From: Boseongicola sp. SB0662_bin_57
Lineage (GTDB): Bacteria > Pseudomonadota > Alphaproteobacteria > Rhodobacterales > Rhodobacteraceae
Length of the DNA: 8,795 nucleotides
Assembly: GCA_009839535.1 (NCBI GenBank)
Contig: VXPN01000067.1
Location: 1 to 8,795 of the forward strand
Direction of reading: 5' to 3'
A program made the translations under genes and the position numbers. Below the pieces are notes generated by a model. That model searched no databases, was not told the DNA's origin, and worked only from the letters and a program-made list of their open reading frames with translations. Shown piece by piece: positions 1 to 6,777 of this stretch (positions within the stretch are counted from its first letter, which is position 1; each line of letters begins with the position of its first letter).

Positions 1-464
1 ACCTGATGACTTCCCTGCGGGTTTCGCAAATATTTGCAAGGCGGATGATCAGGCAAGCGGATGACGGCGACGGCGAATCGTCCGCTGGATCAATCATCAA
101 CCTGTCCTCGATTGCGGCACGTCGCTCCCAGCCCAGGCTTCTGGCCTATTCGGTGAGTTCGGCAGCGCTTAACCAGATGACGCGTGCGCTGGCTGTCGCG
201 CTCGCGCCGCACCGAATCCGAGTGAACGCCATCGCGTTCGGCTCGGTCATGAGCGCCTCCTTGAAGGATGCTCTGGACGGCGACAAGGACATGCGCGACG
301 AGATCGTCTCCTCGACTCCGCTCGGCCGCATCGCGAGTCCGGCCGAACTCGCGGAAATCGCCCAGTTCCTGGCTTCGGACGGATCGAAGTTCGTGACCGG
401 ACAGATTCTCACGGCGGATGGCGGAAGGACTCTCGTCGATGCCGCCGACGCCCCGGCGCATTGA
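1..464 (+). CDS. SDR-family oxidoreductase, C-terminal part (5' end outside window)
   Basis: This is the C-terminal ~153 residues of a classical short-chain dehydrogenase/reductase. The NAD(P)-binding N-terminal half (TGxxxGxG) lies upstream of the window, so the ATG at 6 is internal. Visible SDR landmarks are the strand-5 motif INLSS, with its catalytic Ser 13 residues before the Tyr, then AYSVSSAAL, then the RIRVNAIAFGSV segment, and the C-terminal PLGRIASPAELAEIAQFLAS and FVTGQILTADGG blocks. The family's catalytic YxxxK reads Y-S-V-S-S here, so the Lys that positions the cofactor and lowers the Tyr pKa is Ser (codon tcg). The usual Pro-Gly after NAIA is Phe-Gly. The fold is clear, but the substrate is unknown and ordinary SDR chemistry is doubtful. 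The stop is followed by ~200 bp before trpG, so co-transcription with trpG is uncertain. Confidence 0.9.
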   Translation, partial: LMTSLRVSQIFARRMIRQADDGDGESSAGSIINLSSIAARRSQPRLLAYSVSSAALNQMTRALAVALAPHRIRVNAIAFGSVMSASLKDALDGDKDMRDEIVSSTPLGRIASPAELAEIAQFLASDGSKFVTGQILTADGGRTLVDAADAPAH

Positions 465-577
465 CGCCGCGCGCGCTGGGAGACGCCAGGCTCCACGGTC
501 AACGACTTGCTGGAGGAGCGGCTTGCCGCAGGGACCGTTCATCCGAATTCCGCACTGCAGGCGCATCGGGACATGCC

Positions 578-605
578 TTGACGTTCCCTGATCACTCTGT
601 CCAAT
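578..605 (+). promoter_or_regulatory. possible promoter ahead of trpG
   Basis: TTGACG at 578-583 and TCCAAT at 600-605, separated by 16 bp, form a plausible sigma-70-type promoter in the gap between the SDR gene and trpG. I see no trp leader peptide with tandem Trp codons and no attenuator-like pair of alternative hairpins. A strong purine-rich Shine-Dalgarno-like run, GGAGGGG, lies at 621-627, but no ATG or GTG sits at the right distance behind it. The -10 match is only 4 of 6, so this is tentative. Confidence 0.3.
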
Positions 606-666
606 TGTGCCAGCGCTCCCGGAGGGGAACGCGCAACACCTGAACTGCGGATGCCGGACGCCTTCC

Positions 667-1248
667 ATGCTGCTCCTGATAGACAATTACGACAGCTTCA
701 CCTTCAACCTCGTCCATTTTCTGGGTGAGTTGGGTGCCGAATGTCGCGTCTGCCGGAACGATTCCCTGCGGGTTGAAGAGGCATTGGCGCTGAAGCCGTC
801 AGGGATCATCCTCTCCCCAGGACCGTGCGACCCCGACAAGGCCGGCATCTGCCTCGCTCTCGTGCAGGCCGCAGCCAAGGCCGACGTGCCCCTGCTCGGC
901 GTCTGCCTCGGACATCAGGCAATCGGACAGGCTTTCGGCGGAAAGATCGTGCGTGCACGTGACATCGTTCATGGCAAGCCCGGGACGATTCATCACGAGG
1001 GCCTTGGCGTCTTCCGGAGCCTGCCTTCGCCGTTTCAGGCGACGCGCTACCACTCGCTGGTCGTTGATCGGGCGAGCCTTCCCGACTGCCTGGAGGTGAC
1101 TGCCGAACTGGAGGATGGCACGGTCATGGGCCTTCGCCACCGGAACCATCCGGTCGAAGGCGTACAGTTCCATCCCGAATCAATCCGTTCCGAGCATGGG
1201 CATGCCATGCTGCATAATTTCCTCAAGTCCGTTCCGGAGCCGGCATGA
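667..1248 (+). CDS. trpG: anthranilate synthase component II (glutamine amidotransferase)
   Basis: This 193-residue class-I glutamine amidotransferase releases ammonia from glutamine for the TrpE subunit to make anthranilate from chorismate, the first step of tryptophan synthesis. The N-terminus MLLLIDNYDSFTFNLVHFLG is typical of TrpG/PabA. The oxyanion region LSPGPCDPDKAGI is present, the nucleophile elbow GVCLGHQAIGQ places the catalytic Cys at 80, and the QFHPES motif supplies His169 and Glu171, so the triad is intact. I chose the ATG at 667 because the open frame upstream (from 607) has no family-like sequence. No strong ribosome-binding site lies directly ahead of 667. The 3' end overlaps trpD by 4 bp (ATGA). 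TrpG often doubles as PabA for folate synthesis; trpE is not in the window. Length is normal. Confidence 0.95.
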   Translation: MLLLIDNYDSFTFNLVHFLGELGAECRVCRNDSLRVEEALALKPSGIILSPGPCDPDKAGICLALVQAAAKADVPLLGVCLGHQAIGQAFGGKIVRARDIVHGKPGTIHHEGLGVFRSLPSPFQATRYHSLVVDRASLPDCLEVTAELEDGTVMGLRHRNHPVEGVQFHPESIRSEHGHAMLHNFLKSVPEPA

Positions 1249-2261
1249 GCGATTCAATGAGACCCCTGATCTACGCGGCTTCTGAAGGGCCGCTGAGCCG
1301 CACGCAGGCAGAAGAGGCGTTCAACATCCTGTTCGATGGAACGGCCACGCCCGCGCAAATGGGTGGATTCCTGATGGCACTTCGAGCGCGCGGCGAAGCG
1401 GTCGCCGAGTACACTGCCGCCGCCGCGGTGATGCGCGCCCGATGCGCGGCCGTAAGCGCTCCTCCCGGCTCCATGGACATCGTTGGCACGGGCGGCGACG
1501 GAATGGGCACGCTCAACATCTCGACCGCCTCGGCCTTCGTTGTGGCCGGGGCCGGCGTTCCTGTCGCCAAGCACGGAAACCGCAATCTCTCGTCCAAGTC
1601 CGGCGCCGCGGATCTGCATGCCGCCATGGGGATCGAGGTCATGGTCGGGCCAGACGTCGTGGAAAGGGCGCTGGCCGAAGTTGGCATCGGTTTCATGATG
1701 GCCCCGATGCATCATCCGGCGATGAAGCACGTCGGTCCGGTCAGGATGGAACTGGGTTCCAAGACGATCTTCAACATTCTTGGACCGCTGACGAACCCCG
1801 CAGGCGTCAAGCGCCAATTGACCGGTGCCTTTGCCATCGACCTGATCTTCCCGATGGCGGAGGTCCTGAAGGAGCTCGGCAGCGAGGTCGTGTGGCTGGT
1901 TCATGGGGCCGACGGCACCGACGAGATGTCGATCTGCGGCCCGACTTCCGTCGCTGTCCTGAAGGATGGCAAGATCTCTTCGGCTGAGATGCATCCCGAA
2001 GATGCGGGGCTTCCCGTGCACCCCCTGAAAGACATACTTGGTGGCTCACCAGGCGAGAACGCCGTCGCATTCCGTGCCCTTCTCGACGGCGCTCCCGGCG
2101 CCTATCGCGACGCGGTCCTGCTGAACTCCGCCGCTGCGCTCGTGATCGCGGGCAAGACGGACCACCTCAAGAGCGGCGTCGAGATCGCCGCCGACAGCAT
2201 CGCTTCCGGCGCTGCTCGTGCAAAGGTCGAAGGGCTGGCCCGTGTTACGTCAGGGTCCTGA
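1245..2261 (+). CDS. trpD: anthranilate phosphoribosyltransferase
   Basis: This 338-residue enzyme transfers phosphoribose from PRPP to anthranilate, the second step of tryptophan synthesis. The helical N-terminal domain (about 1-70) contains FDGTATPAQMGGFLMALR. The PRPP-binding glycine loop DIVGTGGDG has GTGGD at 81-85. Next come NISTASAFVVAGAG and the anthranilate/phosphate segment KHGNR at 109-113. The Mg-binding Asp-Glu pair is at 226-227 in DGTDEMS. All key residues are present and length is normal for the monofunctional enzyme. The ATG at 1245 overlaps the trpG stop (ATGA), implying translational coupling. A second ATG at 1257 is possible but less well supported. There is no trpG-trpD fusion, unlike some enterobacteria. 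Cytosolic. Confidence 0.96.
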   Translation: MSDSMRPLIYAASEGPLSRTQAEEAFNILFDGTATPAQMGGFLMALRARGEAVAEYTAAAAVMRARCAAVSAPPGSMDIVGTGGDGMGTLNISTASAFVVAGAGVPVAKHGNRNLSSKSGAADLHAAMGIEVMVGPDVVERALAEVGIGFMMAPMHHPAMKHVGPVRMELGSKTIFNILGPLTNPAGVKRQLTGAFAIDLIFPMAEVLKELGSEVVWLVHGADGTDEMSICGPTSVAVLKDGKISSAEMHPEDAGLPVHPLKDILGGSPGENAVAFRALLDGAPGAYRDAVLLNSAAALVIAGKTDHLKSGVEIAADSIASGAARAKVEGLARVTSGS

Positions 2262-2266
2262 CCCGC

Positions 2267-2284
2267 GCCCGGCCACAACCGGGC
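2267..2284 (+). other. short hairpin in the trpD-ung gap
   Basis: A perfect 6-bp inverted repeat, GCCCGG-N6-CCGGGC, lies 6 bp past the trpD stop and 13 bp before the ung start. There is no T-run, so it is unlikely to be a full terminator. It could lower read-through or tune ung translation by partly burying its initiation region. A stem this short can arise by chance in GC-rich DNA. Confidence 0.3.
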
Positions 2285-2297
2285 CTCGGGCAGGAAT

Positions 2298-2936
2298 TTG
2301 ACCGGAAACCTCGGCGCCTGGGCGGAACTGCCGTTCTTCAAGGAGGATTGGCCCCGAATTGCCGAGGCCCTTTCTGCCGACACACGGCGGATCCTGCCAC
2401 CTGCATCGATGCGTTTTGCTGCCCTTGAACGGTGCCAGCCGGCAGCCACGCGTGTGGTCATACTCGGCCAGGATCCTTATCCGACGCTCGGCCATGCCAA
2501 CGGGCTGGCGTTTGCGGTAGCCGCTGGCACGGCCCTGCCAAAGTCGCTCAGAAACATCTTTCGTGAGCTTGACGACGACATCGGGCGTTCTCCCGCAACG
2601 GGCGATCTCGCCAGTTGGGCGGATGCGGGCGTATTGCTCCTCAACACCGCGCTCACGGTTCCGGAGGGAAATGCCGGCGGGCATCTGCATCTGGGTTGGG
2701 ACGCGCTTGCCGCCCAGGTGCTTCGACAATTGTCCGCTTCTCCGCGGGCATTCATCCTTTGGGGAAGGCATGCAGAAGGCTACGCAAGGCATATCAAGGG
2801 CGATCACCATCTGATCCTCAAGTCCGCCCATCCCTCTCCTCTTTCCGCCCATCGCGGGTTCTTCGGGTCGCGTCCGTTCAGCCGCGTCAATGCCTGGCTG
2901 CAGGAGCACGGACATGCACCAATTCCATGGACCTGA
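2298..2936 (+). CDS. ung: uracil-DNA glycosylase, family 1
   Basis: This 212-residue protein removes uracil from DNA, leaving an abasic site for base-excision repair. The water-activating loop is VVILGQDPYPTLGHANGLAF, with catalytic Asp59 in GQDPY. The uracil-pocket segment VLLLNTALTV follows, and the minor-groove loop HPSPLSAHRGFFG has its catalytic His at 178. E. coli Ung has His after DPY; here it is Pro-Thr, so the call rests on the whole motif set, which is clearly family 1 and not family 4. The start is TTG: an in-frame stop (the trpD TGA) leaves no ATG or GTG ahead of it, and the next in-frame Met (about residue 38) would remove conserved N-terminal sequence (AELPFFKEDWP). A weak AGGA lies only 2 nt ahead. 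Ung sits 36 bp behind trpD in the same direction, probably co-transcribed. A GGCGCC-N14-GGCGCC repeat (2944-2969) follows its stop. Confidence 0.92.
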   Translation: MTGNLGAWAELPFFKEDWPRIAEALSADTRRILPPASMRFAALERCQPAATRVVILGQDPYPTLGHANGLAFAVAAGTALPKSLRNIFRELDDDIGRSPATGDLASWADAGVLLLNTALTVPEGNAGGHLHLGWDALAAQVLRQLSASPRAFILWGRHAEGYARHIKGDHHLILKSAHPSPLSAHRGFFGSRPFSRVNAWLQEHGHAPIPWT

Positions 2937-2975
2937 ATCCAGCGGCGCCAGCGGAAGCTGCGAGGCGCCCGTTCC

Positions 2976-3098
2976 ATGACGAGGTTCGGCCCGTTGCAAT
3001 CAGGAGTTGCTGCCGCGGGATACGGGAACTTCCGCGAAGACGAGTGGCGGAGCATCCGCTTTCCAAGAAGCCGCCAAAAGGATATCCGAACTTCATGA
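2976..3098 (+). CDS. possible 40-residue small ORF coupled to trpC
   Basis: An ATG at 2976 opens a 40-codon frame in the 158-bp gap between ung and trpC. Its TGA overlaps the trpC start in the ATGA arrangement seen at trpG/trpD. The product is basic and Arg-rich towards its C-terminus (…FREDEWRSIRF…), with no signal peptide or membrane segment and no family I recognise. A GAGG at 2962-2965 lies about 10 nt ahead of the ATG. It could be a real small protein, an upstream ORF coupling translation into trpC, or chance. The exact overlap is the main reason to list it; codon use gives no strong support. Confidence 0.25.
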   Translation: MTRFGPLQSGVAAAGYGNFREDEWRSIRFPRSRQKDIRTS

Positions 3099-3910
3099 CC
3101 AACGTGCTCGACAGGATCAAGGCCTACAAGCTTCAGGAAGTGGCTGCCGCCAAGGCGCGCCTGCCCCTGCACGCCCTCGAAGCGGCTGCAGGCGAAGCTC
3201 CAGCGCCGCGCGGCTTTGCTTCTGCGCTCATGGAGCAGTCAAGGACCGGCTACGGCCTCATTGCCGAACTCAAGAAGGCAAGCCCGTCACGAGGGCTCAT
3301 CCGGACCGACTTCGATCCGGCGAAACTTGCGCGCGCATACGAGGCGGGCGGCGCAGCCTGCCTTTCCGTGCTGACGGATGCGCCGTCCTTCCAGGGTGCA
3401 CCGGAGTTTCTGGGAGAAGCCCGGACGGCAAGCCGACTGCCATGCCTGCGCAAGGACTTTCTCTACGACACCTACCAAGTGGCCGAGGCCCGTGCCTGGG
3501 GCGCCGATTGCATCCTGGTCATCATGGCCAGCGTTTCCGACGCGCAAGCACGGGAACTCGAGGACTGCGCGATCAACTCCTGGAACATGGATGTCCTGCT
3601 CGAGGTTCACGACGAGCAAGAGCTCGAGCGCGCCATCGCCCTCACGTCTCCCCTCCTCGGCATCAACAACCGCGACCTGAAGACCTTCGAGACGGATCTA
3701 GCGACCACTGAACGACTCGCAAGGCGGGTCCCGGCCAACCGGCACATCGTCGCCGAGAGCGGGATTTTCACGCCCGACGACCTGGCACGCCTCGCGCGAT
3801 CGGGCGCACGCAGTTTCCTGGTTGGCGAAAGCCTGATGCGCGAGGACGACGTGGCTGCCGCGACCCGGTCCCTTCTCGCCGGGCCGGCCTCATCCGAAGG
3901 AGCCGCCTGA
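3095..3910 (+). CDS. trpC: indole-3-glycerol phosphate synthase
   Basis: This 271-residue TIM-barrel enzyme converts 1-(2-carboxyphenylamino)-deoxyribulose phosphate to indole-3-glycerol phosphate, with loss of CO2 and water. Catalytic and binding motifs are intact: AELKKASPSRG (Glu58, Lys60, Ser63), the general-acid Lys120 in LRKDF, LLEVHDEQEL, LGINNRDL (Asn191-Asn192), VAESG (Glu221, Ser222) and the phosphate-binding LVGESLM near the C-terminus. The protein is monofunctional, with no fused TrpF domain. I chose the ATG at 3095 because MTNVLDRIKAYKLQEV is a standard N-terminus. The open frame runs upstream into the ung coding region, but that extension is a shadow of ung. An AAAAGGA lies about 12 nt ahead. 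The stop TGA shares one base with the moaC ATG (TGATG), so trpC and moaC are coupled. Confidence 0.96.
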   Translation: MTNVLDRIKAYKLQEVAAAKARLPLHALEAAAGEAPAPRGFASALMEQSRTGYGLIAELKKASPSRGLIRTDFDPAKLARAYEAGGAACLSVLTDAPSFQGAPEFLGEARTASRLPCLRKDFLYDTYQVAEARAWGADCILVIMASVSDAQARELEDCAINSWNMDVLLEVHDEQELERAIALTSPLLGINNRDLKTFETDLATTERLARRVPANRHIVAESGIFTPDDLARLARSGARSFLVGESLMREDDVAAATRSLLAGPASSEGAA

Positions 3911-4389
3911 TGCCCGACCTGACACATTTCGACGGCAAAGGCGACGCGCGCATGGTCGATGTCTCCGAGAAGCCCGAGACCGACAGGATTGCGGTGGCAG
4001 AGGGATGTGTCCGCATGACGGATGAAACCCTCGCAGTGATCACTGAAGGCCATGCGGGCAAGGGAGACGTGCTTTCCGTTGCCCGAATCGCGGGCATACT
4101 CGGCGCAAAGAAGACCTCGGACCTGATTCCGCTTTGCCACCCGTTGCAGCTCACGACAGTCAAGATCGACCTTGCCGCCGAACCTGGACTGCCCGGCGTC
4201 CGCGTTGAGGCGACCGTCAAGTCGTCCGGCCAGACCGGCGTCGAAATGGAAGCCCTGACGGCGGTCGCGACGGCCTGTCTCACGGTCTACGACATGGTGA
4301 AGGCCGTGGAAAAGTCCATGGTGATCGAGAACATCCGCCTCGTTCTCAAGGACGGCGGCAAGTCGGGCCGATACGAGGCGTGCCGGTGA
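3910..4389 (+). CDS. moaC: cyclic pyranopterin monophosphate synthase (MoaC)
   Basis: This 159-residue protein makes cyclic pyranopterin monophosphate from the 3',8-cyclo-GTP product of MoaA, in the first stage of molybdenum cofactor synthesis. Family hallmarks are THFDGKGDARMVDVSEK at the start, LIPLCHPLQLT with His77, the VKSSGQTGVEMEALTAV block, and VYDMVKAVEKSM with Asp128 and Lys131, the residues regarded as catalytic. MVIENIRLVLKDGGKSG closes the protein. Length is normal. The ATG shares one base with the trpC stop, and the gene ends in a 4-bp overlap with moeA. Cytosolic hexamer in the family. MoaA is not in this window. Confidence 0.97.
   Translation: MPDLTHFDGKGDARMVDVSEKPETDRIAVAEGCVRMTDETLAVITEGHAGKGDVLSVARIAGILGAKKTSDLIPLCHPLQLTTVKIDLAAEPGLPGVRVEATVKSSGQTGVEMEALTAVATACLTVYDMVKAVEKSMVIENIRLVLKDGGKSGRYEACR
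4375..4378 (+). promoter_or_regulatory. ribosome-binding site that decides the moeA start
   Basis: GAGG at 4375-4378, inside the end of moaC, lies 7 nt ahead of the GTG at 4386 but only 1 nt ahead of the earlier in-frame GTG at 4380. The spacing favours 4386, which also gives the usual 4-bp GTGA overlap with the moaC stop. Confidence 0.5.
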
Positions 4390-5546
4390 TTTCGGTCGAC
4401 GAGGCGCTTGGCCACATCTTCAAGCTTGCGCTGCCTTTGGAAACGGAGACCGTACCGCTGCGCGTCGCATCTGGACGGGTCCTGGCGAAGGCCCTTCACG
4501 CGAACCGCAGCCAGCCGCCCTTTCGCTCCTCCGTCATGGACGGCTACGCGGTCGCGGGCGAGGCCGAGAGCTATTCCGTGGTTGGCGAGTCCGCTGCGGG
4601 GCGCGGATTTGACGGAGCCATCGGACCCGGAGAAGCCGTGCGCATTTTCACGGGCGCTCCGGTCCCCGAAAGCGCTGCCCGCGTGATCATCCAGGAAGAC
4701 GTGACTCGCGAGGGCGACACCATCCGCGTTGCGGAAAGCGCCGACCCTGAGCCGTATATCCGCGAGGTCGGCATGGACTTTGCAGTGGGATTCCGCATGG
4801 GCGCGCCGCGCCGGATGTCGCCTGCGGACATCGCCCTCGCGGCATCCATGAACGCGCCCAAGGTCGTGGTCGCCCGCCGGCCGGAAGTTGCGCTGATCAT
4901 GACGGGCGACGAACTGGTCATGCCTGGCGAGTCCCCGCGCCCGGACCAGATCATCGCTTCGAACGCGTTTGGCCTCTCTGCCATGGTGGAGTCCGAAGGA
5001 GGCATGGCCCGCATTTTGCCGATCTGCGCCGACACCGCGCCGTCCCTTGAGGTCGCCCTTGGCTTGGCGGCGGATGCTGACATGATCGTCACCATCGGCG
5101 GCGCATCTGTCGGAGACCATGATCTCGTTGCAAGCGTTGCGCACAGGATGGGCCTCGACCGCGCCTTCCACAAGGTCGCGATTCGCCCCGGAAAGCCGAT
5201 GATGGCAGGCCGCATCAACGGCACGCCGATGGTGGGCTTGCCAGGCAACCCGGTCTCGTCGATGGTCTGCGGCCATGTCTTCCTCAGGCCGATGCTGCGG
5301 GCGATGCAGGGGCTTGAGGCACGACCGCTCGAGCGACGCGTGGCGCGGCTGTCATCACCGGTCGGCGCCAACGGCCCCCGCGAACACTACATGCGCGCAC
5401 GGCTCGATGACGACCTGATTGCGCCGGCGGAGCGCCAGGACAGCTCGCTTCTGACCATGCTGTCCGGCGCCAACGCCTTGATCGTTCGCCCTCCGATGGC
5501 ATTGGCCCTTGATGCCGGCAACTCGGTCTCGTTCGTCGAATTCTGA
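4386..5546 (+). CDS. moeA: molybdopterin molybdenumtransferase (MoeA)
   Basis: This 386-residue enzyme inserts molybdate into adenylylated molybdopterin to give active molybdenum cofactor. In order are the N-terminal ISVDEAL helix, PPFRSSVMDGYAV (Asp52 region), a domain-2 beta segment (RIFTGAPVPESAARVIIQED), TGDELVMPGE (Asp175, Glu176), the MPT-binding GGASVGDHDLV (Asp244, Asp246), HKVAIRPGKPMMAG (PGKP 268-271) and GLPGNPVSSM (284-292). A C-terminal domain IV (about 320-386) completes it. All metal- and pterin-site motifs are present and length is slightly short of the ~400 typical. A GTG at 4380 would add two residues; the ribosome-binding-site spacing and the GTGA overlap favour 4386. It ends the compact trp-moa run. 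Confidence 0.95.
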   Translation: MISVDEALGHIFKLALPLETETVPLRVASGRVLAKALHANRSQPPFRSSVMDGYAVAGEAESYSVVGESAAGRGFDGAIGPGEAVRIFTGAPVPESAARVIIQEDVTREGDTIRVAESADPEPYIREVGMDFAVGFRMGAPRRMSPADIALAASMNAPKVVVARRPEVALIMTGDELVMPGESPRPDQIIASNAFGLSAMVESEGGMARILPICADTAPSLEVALGLAADADMIVTIGGASVGDHDLVASVAHRMGLDRAFHKVAIRPGKPMMAGRINGTPMVGLPGNPVSSMVCGHVFLRPMLRAMQGLEARPLERRVARLSSPVGANGPREHYMRARLDDDLIAPAERQDSSLLTMLSGANALIVRPPMALALDAGNSVSFVEF

Positions 5547-6144
5547 CTGCCTGCCTCAACGGCGACACGGCCGGCACCTTTGCGCGGCCGCTGCATGCAC
5601 AAGGGTTTGCGTTCTGCAGCGTCTGCACGAGTCCGGGCGCTCACCCGCGCCATGGCCCCCGGTCGGGGATGCACACGCACCCCGAGGTGGAAACCGTTCA
5701 AGGGCAAAAGCGGGTCGATGGCGTCATATTCCGGCCCGTGGTGTCCGGCGCGATGGTCCGCCCGTGACCACAAATGCCGACGCCAGCAACCGCCTGGCGG
5801 ATGTCAGGCCGTACAAGCCGCCGCTGTGCATCCGTCTCTTCTCCCCGACGATTACGAGCATTTGAGGCAGATTCCATCGCACCCCGCAGAAAATGGCGGG
5901 CGCCGAATTGCCGAGTGCCTTCGTCAATTGCGTCGACGCCAAAGCGGGCGATGGAGATCAACCAGGTTGACCTGCCGGTCGAATCCAGGCGCCCCGACAT
6001 TGCGAACCGCGACCTTCCGAAGCGCGCCCAAGGATCACGAAGATTCCGGAGCGACACCAAGCCACAAGCCCTGAGGCGCCTTGCAATTCGAATCGCTCCC
6101 CCCATGGTGACGGTGACCTGCGAAGGTGCTATCGCTCGTGGCCG
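5547..6144 (+). other. ~600-bp stretch without a recognisable gene
   Basis: I find no convincing protein, RNA gene or phage/IS signature on either strand between moeA and the exonuclease gene. Several overlapping open frames run through it, including one of 178 codons on + (5774-6310) and one of 291 codons on - (5698-6573). Both extend into the exonuclease gene in other frames, as shadows in GC-rich DNA do, and neither has a motif or ribosome-binding site I recognise. A weak GTGACG-N17-TATCGC (6107-6135) could be a promoter for the exonuclease gene. The stretch may be decayed coding sequence. Confidence 0.5.
5568..5590 (+). terminator. possible weak terminator after moeA
   Basis: CGGCCG-N11-CGGCCG forms a 6-bp GC stem 21 bp past the moeA stop. 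It could end the trp-moa transcript, but there is no U-tract, so either the stem acts with Rho or it is not a terminator. Confidence 0.25.
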
Positions 6145-6630
6145 ATGGCAAATTTCGCAGCAATTGATTTCGAAACGGCAGACCACCATTCCGACAGCGC
6201 TTGCTCGGTCGGTGTCGTGCATGTCAAGGATGATCGAATTGTGGAACGGTACCATCGGCTCATCCGGCCACCGAGAAAGAGGTTCGTTTTCACGTACATC
6301 CATGGACTGACCTGGAACGATGTCCGCGACTGCCCGTCCTTTGGCGAACTTTGGCCCGAACTGCGGCGCCTGCTGGACAGGGCGGACTTCCTGGTCGCGC
6401 ACAACGCATCGTTCGATTCCCGGGTGCTGCGCGCGTGCTGCGAACATGCCGGCATCCATCTGCCACGGTACAAGTTTCGCTGCACGGTCAGCATGGCGCG
6501 CAACACGTGGAAACTGCGGTCGGCAAGACTTCCGGTCGTCTGCAAACATCTGGGAATTGCGCTGAACCATCATGATGCACTCAGCGACGCGGAGGCATGC
6601 GCCAGAATTGCCATGAGGGCGCTCGGATAG
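6145..6630 (+). CDS. 3'-5' exonuclease, DnaQ-like DEDDh family
   Basis: This compact 161-residue exonuclease of the RNase T/DNA polymerase III epsilon superfamily degrades DNA or RNA from 3' ends using two metal ions. The three Exo motifs are intact: FAAIDFETA with Asp8 and Glu10 (Exo I), DFLVAHNASFDSRVL with Asp91 (Exo II), and NHHDALSDAEACARI with His143 and Asp148 (Exo III; HxxxxD makes it DEDDh). The body also has FVFTYIHGLTWNDV, as in stand-alone DNA polymerase III epsilon-like exonucleases. There is no polymerase-binding tail, PHP or helicase domain, so it probably acts alone in repair or nucleic-acid turnover rather than as the replicative proofreader. The ATG at 6145 begins directly with strand 1; no good ribosome-binding site precedes it. 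It lies isolated between moeA and lexA, and no SOS box is visible upstream. Confidence 0.9.
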   Translation: MANFAAIDFETADHHSDSACSVGVVHVKDDRIVERYHRLIRPPRKRFVFTYIHGLTWNDVRDCPSFGELWPELRRLLDRADFLVAHNASFDSRVLRACCEHAGIHLPRYKFRCTVSMARNTWKLRSARLPVVCKHLGIALNHHDALSDAEACARIAMRALG

Positions 6631-6636
6631 ACATTG

Positions 6637-6663
6637 CGACGCAACTCAAGGCCGGTTGCGTTG
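6637..6663 (+). terminator. hairpin terminator candidate after the exonuclease gene
   Basis: CGACGCAAC-N9-GTTGCGTTG makes a 9-bp stem (one G-U pair) with a 9-nt loop, starting 6 nt past the exonuclease stop. The position is right for a terminator. No T-run follows, so strength is uncertain. Confidence 0.45.
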
Positions 6664-6777
6664 AGAATGTGCGGCCGGACTTCGGGATGTGCGCATGTGC
6701 CGGAGACCGGGATTGCTCCGCTGGACGCGACCAAGGCGACCGGCGGCCACGAAACGCCCCTTGACATGCACAGGATG

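Noticed and set aside
465..666. trp attenuator or leader peptide
   Set aside because: There are no tandem Trp codons and no alternative hairpins with a U-tract.
2615..3094. Long upstream extension of trpC
   Set aside because: It overlaps ung in another frame and has no TrpC-like sequence before the Met at 3095.
4287..5276. 329-codon open frame on the minus strand opposite moeA
   Set aside because: It is a shadow of moeA, with His/Arg/Asp-rich composition typical of antisense translation.
3910..5546. Molybdenum-cofactor riboswitch
   Set aside because: moaC and moeA overlap their upstream neighbours, leaving no leader for a riboswitch.
5547..6144. Pseudogene or mobile-element remnant in the gap after moeA
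   Set aside because: No stretch in any frame matches a family I can name, so a specific call is not supported.
5698..6573. 291-codon open frame on the minus strand
   Set aside because: Most of it is antisense to the exonuclease gene, no ribosome-binding site or known motif is seen, and long antisense frames are expected in GC-rich DNA.
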